A stretch of DNA of 64,000 bases, from positions 151,792-215,791 of the forward strand of contig NZ_RYYL01000003.1 in NCBI RefSeq assembly GCF_004378855.1, given 5' to 3'. Source of the stretch: Campylobacter sp. US33a (GTDB lineage: Bacteria; Campylobacterota; Campylobacteria; Campylobacterales; Campylobacteraceae). The position numbers and the translations under genes are program-made. Positions 32,142 through 42,927 of the stretch are shown piece by piece. Numbering within the stretch: position 1 is the stretch's first letter; each line of letters begins with the position of its first letter. The notes below the pieces were generated by a model. That model made no database searches. It worked only from the letters and a program-made list of their open reading frames with translations, and was not told the origin of the DNA.

Positions 32142-32648
32142 TTCTTCTAAAGAGTGGTTGGCTATTTTGTCATAATCAAAACCTTCTTTTTTTATATAAT
32201 CAAGAAAGGTTTTCTCCATAATTTTACTCGCAGTAACAATTTCTTTTGACAATGTAAAACTCATTGCTTCTATGCGTTTTGGAATACAAGCTAAAATTTG
32301 TGTTTGAGGTAAGTCTCCCATAAGCTCCACATATTGCAAGGTTTGAAGCATTTCCACCTCATGAGCACTTCCGCTCCAATTAATTTTTTTAGGCATCGCA
32401 TCATAAGGAAAGAAAAATACATCGCCAATCTTACCATCGTCAGCATCAATACAATCAAGCACTATCATCTTATCATACTCTGCGATAATATAGCTTAATT
32501 GCAAAGCTAAAGTTCCACCATCAACAAAATCTAAAATATGAGTTTTGTGAGTGAATTTATAGTTTTTTTCCAAAAGCTTGCAAAGATGAACACCTAAGCC
32601 TTCATCTGCAAACATAATATTCCCTATACCCAATACAAGAAATTTCAA
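32112..32648 (-). CDS. hydD: Hydrogenase maturation protease HydD
   Basis: Endopeptidase that removes the C-terminal tail of the hydrogenase large subunit once nickel is inserted. The 178-residue sequence starts LVLGIGNIMFADEGLGVHL, with the metal-binding Glu and Asp of the HyaD/HybD family, followed by DFVDGGTLALQL and DCIDADD. It overlaps hydC by four bases and is the last gene of the hyd operon. Its substrate is HydB, which carries the cleavable tail after DPCIACAVH. Confidence 0.95.
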   Translation of the reverse strand: MKFLVLGIGNIMFADEGLGVHLCKLLEKNYKFTHKTHILDFVDGGTLALQLSYIIAEYDKMIVLDCIDADDGKIGDVFFFPYDAMPKKINWSGSAHEVEMLQTLQYVELMGDLPQTQILACIPKRIEAMSFTLSKEIVTASKIMEKTFLDYIKKEGFDYDKIANHSLEELAEISYKSF

Positions 32649-33340
32649 TTTTTCTCTTCTTTTTTCTCGAATTTATATCCACTAACAATGGCATCAAGTG
32701 CACCATTTCTTCCTTTTATGGCATTAAAAATTGCCATATAAATATGCACAAATACAAAAATAATAATAATCCACATCAATATCCTATGCAAAGTCCTAAC
32801 TTCAGCCAAACCACCCATCATTGCTTCAATAGGTCTTAAGATGCCATATAAAAATCCGCCCAAGCCCTCATGATAAACATGGGTGTATAAAATAAGCCCC
32901 GTAACAATAATGCCCATTATAATGATATAAAAGAAAAAATAAGTTACAAATTGCAAAGGATTATAAACCCCTTTTAAATGTGGATGTTTTCCCAAAAATA
33001 AATAAAATTTAATTTGTTCTATCCATAATTTTGGACTGAAAATATCTCGCACGCTTACACGCTCTTTATGACTTAATTTATCAAAAAAGAAAAGATAAAT
33101 TTTAAAAATAACACAAGCAATGAGTACAAAACCTGCCACTTGATGGGCTAAACGGTATTTTGCCTGCATAAAATTAACAGGCTCACCATTGCTAATAGGA
33201 CTTTGAAAAACATAAGATAAATAAAAACCAGTTCCTACCAAAATAACAATAGCAACCGCTCTTATCCAATGCGTTAAACGTAAACCTATGCTAAATTCAT
33301 ATTCAGCTTTTCTTTGCAATTTTTCTTCTTGGTTTTGCAT
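32645..33340 (-). CDS. hydC: NiFe hydrogenase cytochrome b subunit
   Basis: Membrane cytochrome b that passes electrons from hydrogen oxidation to the menaquinone pool. The 231-residue protein has four hydrophobic helices with His residues suited to two b haems (LTHWIRAVAI, RLAHQVAGFV, LHRILMWIIIIFVFVHIYMA). It begins 11 bases after hydB and overlaps hydD by four. Confidence 0.95.
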   Translation of the reverse strand: MQNQEEKLQRKAEYEFSIGLRLTHWIRAVAIVILVGTGFYLSYVFQSPISNGEPVNFMQAKYRLAHQVAGFVLIACVIFKIYLFFFDKLSHKERVSVRDIFSPKLWIEQIKFYLFLGKHPHLKGVYNPLQFVTYFFFYIIIMGIIVTGLILYTHVYHEGLGGFLYGILRPIEAMMGGLAEVRTLHRILMWIIIIFVFVHIYMAIFNAIKGRNGALDAIVSGYKFEKKEEKN

Positions 33341-33351
33341 AAAAGCTCCTT

Positions 33352-35067
33352 TTATAAATTTACATTTACTTTGTATTCGCTTAGATTATTTCCCTTAGTA
33401 TCCATTACATGTACCGCGCAAGCAATACAAGGATCATAAGAGTGAATTTTTCTAATGATTTCAAGTGGTTGTTTTACATCAGCGATCTTAAGTCCTATCA
33501 AACACTGCTCATAACTTCCACCTATACCGTTAGCATCTTTTGGGCTTGCATTCCAAGTAGAAGGCACTACAGCTTGCCAATTTTCAATCACACCATTTTT
33601 AATTCTACACCAATGACTTAGCGTTCCACGAGGCACATGTCCCATATAACGACCTTTGTATTCTTTGGTATTATCAATCACATAAGGAGCACAAGTGCTT
33701 TCATCGACTTTCAAATTTTCTACCAAATTATTAAACGCTCTTAAAGCATTGTTTGCAACGATTTTTGCCTCTATACAACGCGCGGCAGTTCTTCCAAGCG
33801 TACTAAATACTGCATTTAATGGCAAACCCGTTTCTTTTAAGAACTCATCGACCACAGGAACAACATTTTTATTGCCCTTAGCATAATTTACCACTATATT
33901 TGCTAATGGGCCAACCTGCATAGGATTTCCTTCATAACGAGGAGCTTTAATCCAGCTGTATTTTCCTTTGGTATCAAACACTTTTGAAGTTACATTTTTA
34001 CCATGATGATCGATACTCTCGCCCTCTACAAGTCCTGTATAATTTGGATTTGTCTTGCCATCATATGGATGAAGTGCCTCATTATCTTTATACCAAGAAT
34101 GTGTTGCTTCTTCAGTGATTTTATCCTCTTCTACTTCATAAACTTTGCTTATATCGCCATTTTTAATGATTCCACTTTCAAACAACCACTCATTTTTGCC
34201 GAGCTGAAACTCTTGGAAAGTATAAAGATTATTTACCCCAATATCATTTAAAACACTAGCTTCGTTAGCATAAGCTTTTCCAGCCATTACAAGATCAGGA
34301 TAATAAGCACGATTAACAAAATCTTGCACTTCTTTAAATTTTTCCATATATTCGCCCATTCTTGAAGGACTTAAAAGATCCATAACACAAGTTACACCAC
34401 CAACGGTTAAGCTTTGAGGATGAGGGTTTTTAGCCCCAAAAATTGCCATACATTGTGCAATAATTCTTTGAATTCTTAAACATTCTAAATAATGCGAAAG
34501 AACAATTAAATTTTGCTCTGGAGTTAAACGATAAGTTGGATGTCCATAGTAAGCATTAGCAAAAGGTCCTAAATTTCCTTTATCTACAAAAGCTTTAAGT
34601 CTTTGCTGCACTTCAAGCAATTTGTCTGCACCTGTGGCATAAGGATTTGGAGTGTATTTAAAAGCTTCATCGCTTGCTTTTTTAACATCGGCACTCAAAG
34701 CGCTCACAACATCAGCCCAATCAAGTCCGTGAAGTTGATAAAAATGCACGATATGATCATGCAAGAAAAGCGCTGCATTCATCAAAGTTCTAGTTAAAAG
34801 CGCATTAAGTGGCGGAGTGATACCTAAAGCATTTTCAACCGCAACAATACCTGCTTTATAATGTGAAAAAGTACAAACTCCACAAATTCTTTGAGTCATA
34901 AAACCCGCATCTCTTGGATCACGACCTTTTACAATGGTTTCTATTCCACGCCACAAAGTAGAACCTGCATAAGCTTCTTTAACCACATTGTTTTCATCAA
35001 CAACAACCTCAACTCTTAGATGTCCTTCAATTCTTGTAATTGGATCTACTGTTATTCTTTGACTCAT
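33352..35067 (-). CDS. hydB: NiFe hydrogenase large subunit
   Basis: Catalytic subunit of the uptake hydrogenase. The four nickel-ligating cysteines are present: RICGVC (C62, C65) and DPCIACAVH (C547, C550, His553). The 18 residues following this histidine are the tail cleaved by HydD in this family. Length 571 and the N-terminal VDPITRIEGHLRVEV are standard. It follows hydA by two bases. Hydrogen oxidation is an important energy source for Campylobacter in the gut. Confidence 0.97.
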   Translation of the reverse strand: MSQRITVDPITRIEGHLRVEVVVDENNVVKEAYAGSTLWRGIETIVKGRDPRDAGFMTQRICGVCTFSHYKAGIVAVENALGITPPLNALLTRTLMNAALFLHDHIVHFYQLHGLDWADVVSALSADVKKASDEAFKYTPNPYATGADKLLEVQQRLKAFVDKGNLGPFANAYYGHPTYRLTPEQNLIVLSHYLECLRIQRIIAQCMAIFGAKNPHPQSLTVGGVTCVMDLLSPSRMGEYMEKFKEVQDFVNRAYYPDLVMAGKAYANEASVLNDIGVNNLYTFQEFQLGKNEWLFESGIIKNGDISKVYEVEEDKITEEATHSWYKDNEALHPYDGKTNPNYTGLVEGESIDHHGKNVTSKVFDTKGKYSWIKAPRYEGNPMQVGPLANIVVNYAKGNKNVVPVVDEFLKETGLPLNAVFSTLGRTAARCIEAKIVANNALRAFNNLVENLKVDESTCAPYVIDNTKEYKGRYMGHVPRGTLSHWCRIKNGVIENWQAVVPSTWNASPKDANGIGGSYEQCLIGLKIADVKQPLEIIRKIHSYDPCIACAVHVMDTKGNNLSEYKVNVNL

Positions 35068-35069
35068 TT

Positions 35070-36209
35070 TTATTCCTCATTTTTTTTCATAGAAGCAATA
35101 ACTGCATGTGCTGCAATCGCAACACCAGTAAGTGTTAAAACACCTATGCCGATTTTATCTGACACGCTATCAGCACCAAGTCCAAAAACCGTATCAAATT
35201 TATGGCTTGCCATTGGTTCTTCAAATGGTCCCATAGTATCCCAAAAATTTGGCTCAGAGCAACCTATACAACCATGTCCTGCTTGGATAGGCCAAGAAGT
35301 GTGCTGATTAAATCTTTCTCTAGAACAGTTGTTAAAAGTATAAGGTCCTTTGCAACCCACTTTATAAAGACAATAACCATTTTTTGCGCCTTCATCGCCA
35401 AAGCTTTGCACAAATTCACCCGCATCAAAATGTCCGCGTCTTTCGCAAAGATCATGAATTCTTAAACCATAAGCCCATTTTGGTCTATTATAAACATCAA
35501 GTGCCGGCAACTCACCAAAAAGAAGATAATGCAAAACATTTCCGACTATATTTTTTTCACTTGGCGGACAACCTGGAACATTAATCACAGTCTTGCTTGT
35601 TACCTTACTTAAAGGCTGAGCATTGCTTGGATTTGGTCTTGCAGCTTGAATTCCACCAAAACTAGAACAGGTCCCTATAGCAAAAATAGCCAAAGCATTC
35701 TCACTTGCCATTTTTGAAAGCTCATAGCCTGTCTTTCCATGTGGTCCTATGGTTAAAAAATGTTCAGTATCACCCATAGGAATACCGCCTTCAACCATTA
35801 AAATGTATTTGTTTTTATATTTTTCAATAGCACTTTCTAAATTTTCTTCAGCTTGCCAACCCGCAGCAGCCATAATAGTTTCATGATATTCTAAAGAAAT
35901 ATAATCAAAAATTAAACTATCAATCGTTGGTGTATCGCTTCTTAGCAAACTTTCACTACAGCCCGTGCATTCAGCCATATGAAGCCAAACCACCGGAAGT
36001 CTATCGGCTAATTCCGCGGCTTTTGCTACCATAGGAGTTAAACTTGCCGGCAAAGCCAAAAATGCCGTCATAGCTCCTGCCCATTTCATAAAATCTCTTC
36101 TTGTAAAACCTGATTTTTCTAAGGCTTGTGTAATGGAAGAATCGTTTTTTAAAGAAGGAAGTTTTTCCAACTCATTAAGACGAGTTTGTAGATGATGAAA
36201 GTCTAGCAT
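35070..36209 (-). CDS. hydA: NiFe hydrogenase small subunit (Tat-exported)
   Basis: Electron-transfer subunit with three Fe-S clusters. The ATG at 36209 is preferred, with AAGGAATAATT upstream, over an in-frame ATG 30 bases before. The twin-arginine motif FTRRDFMKWAG is at about residue 35-45 and the hydrophobic helix follows, so the folded dimer is exported by Tat. ECTGCSESLLR and GTCSSFGGI bind the proximal cluster and ENVPGCPP-type sequence NVPGCPPSEKN is present. A C-terminal span (about 350-370) anchors it at the membrane. First gene of hydABCD. Confidence 0.96.
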   Translation of the reverse strand: MLDFHHLQTRLNELEKLPSLKNDSSITQALEKSGFTRRDFMKWAGAMTAFLALPASLTPMVAKAAELADRLPVVWLHMAECTGCSESLLRSDTPTIDSLIFDYISLEYHETIMAAAGWQAEENLESAIEKYKNKYILMVEGGIPMGDTEHFLTIGPHGKTGYELSKMASENALAIFAIGTCSSFGGIQAARPNPSNAQPLSKVTSKTVINVPGCPPSEKNIVGNVLHYLLFGELPALDVYNRPKWAYGLRIHDLCERRGHFDAGEFVQSFGDEGAKNGYCLYKVGCKGPYTFNNCSRERFNQHTSWPIQAGHGCIGCSEPNFWDTMGPFEEPMASHKFDTVFGLGADSVSDKIGIGVLTLTGVAIAAHAVIASMKKNEE

Positions 36210-36395
36210 AATTATTCCTTTTTGACTTAAAATACTCAAACAATATGATAAGACATTTTAAGTTAATTTAAGTTTAAAAATAAAGAATTGTTTTGATAAA
36301 TATAAAAGAGTTAGTAAGCATTCATATAGTTAATAGATTAAACAAAATTCAACAAATATCTTAAGGTGAAAAGTCTTGACACAAGAACACTAAGC

Positions 36396-36766
36396 TTATA
36401 TATCTTTTAGTAATTCACTTAAATAATCAATAGCCTTGTTTTTCCTCGCCCTAAAATGTGCCTCACTTTCAGCTTGTCCCATAAATAAGCCTTTTTGGAT
36501 AGAATTAGATTTTAGAATATCAATCATATCATTGATACTCTTTTTTTGCTCAATAACGCTAGATTTAGCCAATTTATCATTATAATCTTTAATGCGAACA
36601 TCTCCATTTTTTCTAAAATTTATAATAGACTGACTTTTCCAAACAAACCCAACTGTATTTAAATATTCTTCTGTGGATAATTCTTGCTCCGCTTTATCTA
36701 AAGCATTATCAAGAACACTTTTGTTTCAGCATTTTTACTTGCATAAGAATGATTTGTAATTTTCAT
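36396..36766 (-). pseudogene. Frameshifted small gene of unknown function
   Basis: This explains part of the 627-base gap between hydA and mnmC; the remaining 36210-36395 and 36767-36867 show only AT-rich sequence. From the ATG at 36766 the frame reads MKITNHSYASKNAETK, then after the A-run at 36719-36722 it breaks into a short dead end. Restoring one A lets it continue as SVLDNALDKAEQELSTEEYL and on to a TAA at 36396, 123 residues in all, soluble and charged. The span of 371 bases is one short of a multiple of three. It may be a pseudogene, a sequencing error or a slippage site. Confidence 0.7.
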
Positions 36767-36867
36767 GGAATTTACCTTTTATTAATACCTATTTTGCAAA
36801 ACAGCTAATGACTTACATTGCCATCGCAAGCAAAAATTATTCCGTATAGAAAATATTTTATAAAAGC

Positions 36868-38703
36868 TCACAAACCCTTTTTAAGCTTTCGCATTAAAAA
36901 TCTAGCAGGATGAATAGCATGAGTAAAACTTTTAAATAAGCCTAAAGGCTCATTACAAATCAAAGCACAAATGTATCTTGCACCTAAAATTGCTGTGCTA
37001 AATCCTCTTGAACCATGGGCAAAATCAAGATATAAATTCTCAATATTTTGTGGCAAAATTTGTGGCTTATCTTTAGTCCATAATAAAGCCTTATAAGATT
37101 TTTTATAAAACTCCTCATCATAAGCTGGACCAATAATGGCAAATCTATCGCTTGAATAAGATCTAAAAGCAACCTTAGCACCTTGCACGACAAGCTTTTC
37201 ATTGCCTTGTAAAAATTCCTTGATATTTTGGATATTTTCCTCATTATCTTTTTGCGTAGGATTTATATCCTCATTTAGCCTATCATAAGTCGCACCAATT
37301 AATTGCAAATCATTTTTTATAGGCGTAATATAAGCTTTTGAAGATAAGGCAAATTTTGTATCTAAAAAAGGCTTTAAAAGCGTGACTTGCCCGCGAACTT
37401 TACTTAAATTCATCGCTTCATAAGAAAGTATTTTTTTAGTATCCGCACCGCTAGCATAAATGAGTATATCAAAGCCGCTTTTGCTATTTTGCGTATTAAA
37501 ATGCAAGGAAAATTTATTATCATCTTTTGTAAAATGCATAAATTCATAACCAAAGTGTATTTTAGCACCACTAAGTCTTAAAAGCTCACTTACAATCGTT
37601 TTTGGTTCAATAACACCGCCATCTTCCAAAAAAGCTCTATTATCACAAATTTGAAACAAAACATTATCTTTTTGTAAATCAAAACGCGTTTGCATCAGTT
37701 CATTGTAAGCAAATTCATAAACACCTTGGGGCTTAAAACCCAAAATTTGCTGATAAAATCTACTCGCTTCAATAAAAGCATTTTGAGATAATTCCCCCAA
37801 AACAACCTCAGGCTTTAAAATAAGAGAACTTAAAATTCCGCTTGCATTTGTGCTTGCATTTTCAAAAAGCTTTGTGTTTTTTTCAAAAATTTCTATCTCA
37901 AAACCCCTTAGCGAAAGTTCATAAGCAAGACTTGCGGCACTGATTCCAGCACCAATTATAGCAAGTTTTTTACCTTTAAAATCTTTTTTAACGCGTGAAA
38001 AATAAGCTTCTTTGCATTCAAATTCAAAGCCCTTAAAACACGCTTTAATCATTTCTCTTTTTTTGAAGCCTTTAACTTTTTGCACTTCAAAATTATATTT
38101 TTTAAGATTTTTTTGCAAAAAACTTGATGCAGAAAAAGTAAGAATTTGGGTATTTATCTTAGAAAGCCTTGCGATTTCTTTAATGATTTCTTCATCAAAC
38201 ATTGTTTTATTCTTGCTTGGAGAAAAACCGTCTAAAAACCAAACATCAGCTTTAAAATCAAGCTCTTTTAAAGAAAATGCAGCATCTTTAAATACAAGAT
38301 CTAAAAAACAATCCTTGAAATAAAAACGATAATATCCTTCTTTATTTTTAGGATAAAACTCTAAAAACAGCTCCAAAAGCTCTTTAAATTCTTCATAAAG
38401 ATTTAATCTTTTATAGCATTCTCTTAAAAGCTCTTTATCAATATAAAAATTTTCCAAACTTACATAAAACAATCTTTTAGGGCGTTTAGTGGAATTTAAA
38501 AAGCGTTTTAGGCTCAGAAAAAAATTCAAACCTATGCCAAAACCTAGTTCAGCGATAATAAAATTTTCATCTTCTGTAAATTCAAAGGCTTGCGTGTATA
38601 CAAATTTACTCTCATTTACTCCATCTTTGGAATTAAAATAAAAATCATCAAAATCTAAAGAAAAAGGAGTATTATCCTTAAAAATCAAACGAGCTTTTTG
38701 CAT
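36868..38703 (-). CDS. mnmC: Bifunctional tRNA 5-methylaminomethyl-2-thiouridine synthesis protein MnmC
   Basis: Last steps of wobble U34 modification: the FAD domain removes carboxymethyl and the SAM domain methylates to mnm5U. The N-terminal methyltransferase (about 1-240) contains [16 protein letters not shown] and [12 protein letters not shown]. The C-terminal oxidoreductase (about 245-611) begins [20 protein letters not shown], the dinucleotide-binding motif, and ends with the [14 protein letters not shown] signature. 611 residues is a little shorter than E. coli MnmC. It ends next to amiA with a one-base overlap. Confidence 0.93.
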   Translation of the reverse strand: MQKARLIFKDNTPFSLDFDDFYFNSKDGVNESKFVYTQAFEFTEDENFIIAELGFGIGLNFFLSLKRFLNSTKRPKRLFYVSLENFYIDKELLRECYKRLNLYEEFKELLELFLEFYPKNKEGYYRFYFKDCFLDLVFKDAAFSLKELDFKADVWFLDGFSPSKNKTMFDEEIIKEIARLSKINTQILTFSASSFLQKNLKKYNFEVQKVKGFKKREMIKACFKGFEFECKEAYFSRVKKDFKGKKLAIIGAGISAASLAYELSLRGFEIEIFEKNTKLFENASTNASGILSSLILKPEVVLGELSQNAFIEASRFYQQILGFKPQGVYEFAYNELMQTRFDLQKDNVLFQICDNRAFLEDGGVIEPKTIVSELLRLSGAKIHFGYEFMHFTKDDNKFSLHFNTQNSKSGFDILIYASGADTKKILSYEAMNLSKVRGQVTLLKPFLDTKFALSSKAYITPIKNDLQLIGATYDRLNEDINPTQKDNEENIQNIKEFLQGNEKLVVQGAKVAFRSYSSDRFAIIGPAYDEEFYKKSYKALLWTKDKPQILPQNIENLYLDFAHGSRGFSTAILGARYICALICNEPLGLFKSFTHAIHPARFLMRKLKKGL

Positions 38704-40625
38704 TAGTAGTTATTGCGAAAATAATTTTCTACGCCATCTGCGATACCATCTGCTAAGGAATTTTGGAAATTTTTATTTGCAATTCTTTTTCCTTCATCAG
38801 GATGAGTAATATAGCCAATTTCTATCAACACAGCAGGCATTTGAGCACCGACTAAAACCCAAAATGGTGCTTCTCTCACTCCGCCATCACTGACTTTGTA
38901 TTTTGTTCTTATAGATTTTAAAGCCCCTTTTTGGATATCTATAGCAAGCTTATTTGATGCAATAATTTTTTCACGATTTAAAAAATTTAAAAAAGTTTGC
39001 TTGGAAAAATAATTCATTTCTTCGACATCAGATTGATTTTCAAGCTCTGCAGCTTTTTTACTTCTTTCGCTTCTGGCCGGACTTAAGAAAAATGTTTCAA
39101 AACCTTGAGTGTTTTTTGCTTTTTCTTTAGGCACTGCATTTGCATGCACTGAAATAAACAAATCTGCATTTTTATCATTTGCAAATTTAGTTCTATCTCT
39201 TAAATTAATAAATTTATCCTTATTTCGCGTATAAAAAACTTTATAGCCTCGTTTTTTAAGCTCATCTCCAATTTTTAAGGAAAGATTTAATACTACATTT
39301 TTTTCTTGCAAACGATTACCCAAAGCTCCGCTATCCTTACCGCCATGCCCTGCATCAATTACTATAATTTTATTTGCTTTAAAATTCTTAGACACGGTCG
39401 TTTTTTGTTCTAAATTTTTACTGCTTTGTTCTTCAAGCTCATAGCTTAATTCTAAATTTGTATCGTTTAATTTTTCTTTTGGTTTTTGATTTAAAGTAGA
39501 ATTTAAAACCACTCTTACTGTGCTTGGATTAAATTGCGCTACAGTTATACTATCGCTTTTATTTAAAGTAAAATTTTTTCTTTTTCCTTTTAGCGTAGCC
39601 TTGATATCCCAAACATAACGAAAAGTATTTTTATCCTTCATTGTAAAACTTGAGATATCCTCTTTTGAGATTTTTTCATTAAATTCTAAAATAATAGCAT
39701 TTTGCGTTTTTTTAACGCTAAGTATTTCTAATTTCCTTTCTTTTTGTTGTGTATTTTCCGAATTTTTAGTTTTTTTCTCATCATTTTCTTTTTTAACACT
39801 TGTGTTTGTTTTTTCTTGCTTTTTATTATTTATGGGTTTATTTTCTTGAATTTGCTTAGGTTCTTGAGTTTTAGTATTTTCCTTTTTTTCTTTTATTGGT
39901 TTAGACTCTTGAACTTTGACGTTTTCTTGTTTTTCATTCTTTTTAAATGCAAAACGCATTTTTAAATCTTCAAAACCTACCGCACATTCCAATTCTTCTT
40001 TAGAATTTAAAACAATACGAGCGGTTTGTGGATCGTATTGTGACAGAGTGATTTTTACTCCATTATTAAATTCATAAATCGTTCGATTCCCCTCTAAAAC
40101 AGCATTAAAGTCTATAATATAGCGAAAATTATCTTTCTCTTTTAAAACAAGATTTTTCAAATCTTTAATTTCTAATTTTTGGCTTAAAAGAAGTTCTATC
40201 CCATTTTGAAATGGAAATGATTTTAAAATAAATAATTTTTGATTTTGACCAGCACTTATTACTTCTTTAGCTTGAGTATTAAAAGTAGAAAGCTCTTGCT
40301 TTTTATCATCATTTTTTTTCAAAGATAACGAATTTTCTAATTCTTTAGTGTCAACACCAGAATCTTTTAGTTCTTGAATATAAGGTGTGCTATCAAAGTT
40401 TAAGGTTTTGGAGCTAATGACCAAGCGTTTTAAAATTTCATTTTTACTCTTTTCATCCTCATCAATAATACTTTGGATATACAAGCTTTTTAAATGATGG
40501 TGATATTTAATTTGTGTTTCTGTTTTGGAATTTGAAAACTCTTTATCAAATTTTTGAAGTTGAGCCTCAAAAGCTCCAAAACACTGAGTTAAAAAAATAA
40601 AAAATAAAAAAATAAATTTAAGCAT
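38703..40625 (-). CDS. amiA: N-acetylmuramoyl-L-alanine amidase with two AMIN-like repeats
   Basis: Periplasmic zinc amidase that cleaves septal peptidoglycan stem peptides. The ATG at 40625 has GGTGAAG close upstream; a start nine bases earlier overlaps the preceding gene. A signal peptide (about 1-17) precedes an N-terminal helical part, two related AMIN-like beta domains (about 129-229 and 298-398) separated by a Lys/Glu/Asn/Gln-rich linker (about 230-297), and the Amidase_3 domain (about 418-637) with [19 protein letters not shown] and [14 protein letters not shown]. It is close to the EnvC-like and FtsEX genes further along, its likely activators. Confidence 0.94.
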   Translation of the reverse strand: MLKFIFLFFIFLTQCFGAFEAQLQKFDKEFSNSKTETQIKYHHHLKSLYIQSIIDEDEKSKNEILKRLVISSKTLNFDSTPYIQELKDSGVDTKELENSLSLKKNDDKKQELSTFNTQAKEVISAGQNQKLFILKSFPFQNGIELLLSQKLEIKDLKNLVLKEKDNFRYIIDFNAVLEGNRTIYEFNNGVKITLSQYDPQTARIVLNSKEELECAVGFEDLKMRFAFKKNEKQENVKVQESKPIKEKKENTKTQEPKQIQENKPINNKKQEKTNTSVKKENDEKKTKNSENTQQKERKLEILSVKKTQNAIILEFNEKISKEDISSFTMKDKNTFRYVWDIKATLKGKRKNFTLNKSDSITVAQFNPSTVRVVLNSTLNQKPKEKLNDTNLELSYELEEQSSKNLEQKTTVSKNFKANKIIVIDAGHGGKDSGALGNRLQEKNVVLNLSLKIGDELKKRGYKVFYTRNKDKFINLRDRTKFANDKNADLFISVHANAVPKEKAKNTQGFETFFLSPARSERSKKAAELENQSDVEEMNYFSKQTFLNFLNREKIIASNKLAIDIQKGALKSIRTKYKVSDGGVREAPFWVLVGAQMPAVLIEIGYITHPDEGKRIANKNFQNSLADGIADGVENYFRNNY

Positions 40626-41715
40626 CTTCACCATTGACTAATTTGTGAATTAATTCTTTTACGCTAATAAGTTTATTTAAACGATAGCCATTTGCACCTG
40701 TGAAAAATAAACCTGTTTCTTTTCTTCCAGACCAAGCATCAAAAAGCCTATCAGCAATGCAATAACCCACCTTTGTCGCCTCTTTTCCTCTTTGACAAGG
40801 GGAAACACAGTTGCTAACACAATTAATTTTTGGTCCCATTCTTTTATCTACTAAATTTAACAAATTGGTTCTAATGCCCCTTGCAGGATATCCAACCGGA
40901 GATTTAATCAGCTCAATATCATCTTGTTTGCATTCAAGTAAAACATTTTTAAAATCATCACTTGCATCACATTCAAAAGTTCCTATAAATCTCGTTCCCA
41001 TTTGAACACCACTTGCACCTAAAGAAATCATTTTTTCTATATCATTTTTATCCCAAACTCCACCTGCTGCAATAATAGGAAAATTTCCCCATTCTTTAGC
41101 TTCTAAAGCTATAGGGGTGATTAAATTTTCAAGTTGATAATTTGGATCTAAACACTGCTCATAAGTAAATCCTTGATGTCCGCCACTTTTAGGACCTTCA
41201 ACAACAACAGCATCAGGCAAGCGATTATAACGCCCTTGCCATCTTTTGCAAATGATTTTTAAAGCCTTTGCTGAAGAAACAATTGGAACTAAAGCAACAT
41301 CAGGAAAATCTGCAGTAAATTCTGGTAAATTTGTCGGAAGTCCAGCTCCTGAAATAATGACATTAAATCCCACTTCACAAGCATCACGGGCAATTCTAGC
41401 ATAATCATTGCTCGCACATAAAATATTGCAACCCAAAGGAGCATCGCCACATACTTTTCTTGCGTTATTAATCAAAGCGTGCAAGCCTTCTCGTGAGTAA
41501 AAATTATTGCTTCCATAGGGCTTAGCGTTAAATTCCTTGCTGACATATTTTAAATTTTCATAATAACCTGTTCCTACCGAAGAAATAACACCCAAACCAC
41601 CATTTGAAGATACAGCAGAAGCAAGCCTATCCCAACTGATTCCCAAACCCATTCCACCTTGGATAATGGGATATTTTATCGTATGCTTACCTATTTGTAG
41701 AGGTTTTAAATCCAT
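40618..41715 (-). CDS. Nitronate monooxygenase-like FMN enzyme
   Basis: A 365-residue TIM-barrel flavoprotein of the 2-nitropropane dioxygenase/NMO family. The N-terminus KYPIIQGGMGLGISWDRLAS, the middle VVVEGPKSGGHQGF and the phosphate-binding GASGVQMGTRFIGT match the FMN site. It may oxidise alkyl nitronates or act in fatty acid metabolism as an FabK relative; the real substrate cannot be told from sequence. It joins tyrS by a one-base overlap and amiA by eight bases, implying a shared transcript. Confidence 0.88.
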   Translation of the reverse strand: MDLKPLQIGKHTIKYPIIQGGMGLGISWDRLASAVSSNGGLGVISSVGTGYYENLKYVSKEFNAKPYGSNNFYSREGLHALINNARKVCGDAPLGCNILCASNDYARIARDACEVGFNVIISGAGLPTNLPEFTADFPDVALVPIVSSAKALKIICKRWQGRYNRLPDAVVVEGPKSGGHQGFTYEQCLDPNYQLENLITPIALEAKEWGNFPIIAAGGVWDKNDIEKMISLGASGVQMGTRFIGTFECDASDDFKNVLLECKQDDIELIKSPVGYPARGIRTNLLNLVDKRMGPKINCVSNCVSPCQRGKEATKVGYCIADRLFDAWSGRKETGLFFTGANGYRLNKLISVKELIHKLVNGEDA

Positions 41716-42917
41716 TATATCACCCTTAGTTTTGCAAATTTTCTTTTACCTACTTGGAGAATATATTCCCCTTGAGTTAATTGCATTTGTTCATCTTTTA
41801 CTTTTTGAGAATTTACACTCACGGCATTTGCACCTATACTTCTCCTTGCCGATGAAGTAGAGTTTTCCAAACCGCATTCAACCAAAGCTTTTGCAAGCCA
41901 AATAGTGCCATTAACGCTAAATTCTTCCATCTGACTTGGCAATTCATTAGCACTATGTACCTTGTCAAATTCCGCCTTAGCTTCATTGGCTAAAGCCACA
42001 GAATGAAATCTTTGCGTAATTTCTAATGCTAAATTCTCTTTTGCTTTTTTAGGATGAAGTGTGCCTTGCTTTAAATCTTGCTTGATTTGCTCAAGTTCTT
42101 TGGTGCTTTTAAAACTTAAAAGCTCGTAATACCTTAGCATCAACTCATCACTAATGCTTAATATTTTAGCATACATATCATTAGCTTTTTCTGTAACACC
42201 TATGTAATTATTTAAACTTTTACTCATTTTATTAACACCGTCTAAGCCTTCAAGCAAAGGCATCATCATAACCGCTTGCTCTTTTCCTGTGTTATAAATT
42301 CTTTGCAAAGTTCTTCCCATTAAAAGATTAAATTTTTGATCTGTTCCGCCCATTTCTATATCGCTTTTTAAAGCTACACTATCATAACCTTGAAGCAAAG
42401 GATATAAAAATTCACATATTGATATAGGGCTTTGCTCTCTAAAACGCTTGGTAAAATCATCACGCTCTAGCATTCTTGCCACGCTAAAAGTTGAAGTCAG
42501 TTCAACTATACCAGCAGCGCCCAAGCTATTCAGCCACTCAGAATTAAACTTAATAAAAGTTTTTTCCTTATCAAGAATTTTAAATACTTGCTCTTCGTAG
42601 GTTTTTGCGTTTTTCAAAACTTCTTCTTTGCTTAATTTTTTTCTTGTTGCATTTTTTCCGCTAGGATCGCCAATTTGTCCTGTAAAATCTCCAATCAAAA
42701 AATAAACAAGTCCGCCATGTTTTTGAAGTAAAGCCATTTTATTTAAAACCACACTATGTCCTAAATGCAAATCAGGAGCCGTAGGATCAAATCCTGCTTT
42801 AATGTAAAAATTTTCACCTTTTTCGTAATAATTTTTAATCAAAGCTTCTAATTTTTCCTCATCTATGATTTCAGCAACCCCTCTTTTTATATCAGCAATA
42901 ATATTTTTTAAATCCAT
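41715..42917 (-). CDS. tyrS: Tyrosyl-tRNA synthetase
   Basis: Charges tRNA-Tyr. The ATG at 42917 (AGAAAGGTAAAT upstream) gives MDLKNIIADIKRGVAEI, while earlier in-frame starts overlap spoT. HLGH in the DLHLGHSVVLNKM segment, GGTDQKFNLLMGR and the NKMSKSLNN (KMSKS) loop identify a class I enzyme of the TyrRS-beta type, and a C-terminal S4 domain ends the 400-residue protein (GKRKFAKLRVI). It sits between spoT and the nitronate monooxygenase-like gene. Confidence 0.97.
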   Translation of the reverse strand: MDLKNIIADIKRGVAEIIDEEKLEALIKNYYEKGENFYIKAGFDPTAPDLHLGHSVVLNKMALLQKHGGLVYFLIGDFTGQIGDPSGKNATRKKLSKEEVLKNAKTYEEQVFKILDKEKTFIKFNSEWLNSLGAAGIVELTSTFSVARMLERDDFTKRFREQSPISICEFLYPLLQGYDSVALKSDIEMGGTDQKFNLLMGRTLQRIYNTGKEQAVMMMPLLEGLDGVNKMSKSLNNYIGVTEKANDMYAKILSISDELMLRYYELLSFKSTKELEQIKQDLKQGTLHPKKAKENLALEITQRFHSVALANEAKAEFDKVHSANELPSQMEEFSVNGTIWLAKALVECGLENSTSSARRSIGANAVSVNSQKVKDEQMQLTQGEYILQVGKRKFAKLRVI

Positions 42918-42927
42918 ATTTACCTTT

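Noticed and set aside
32142..35067. Antisense frames across hydB and hydC (62-82 codons)
   Set aside because: They mirror codon bias of the hydrogenase genes on the opposite strand and lack start signals.
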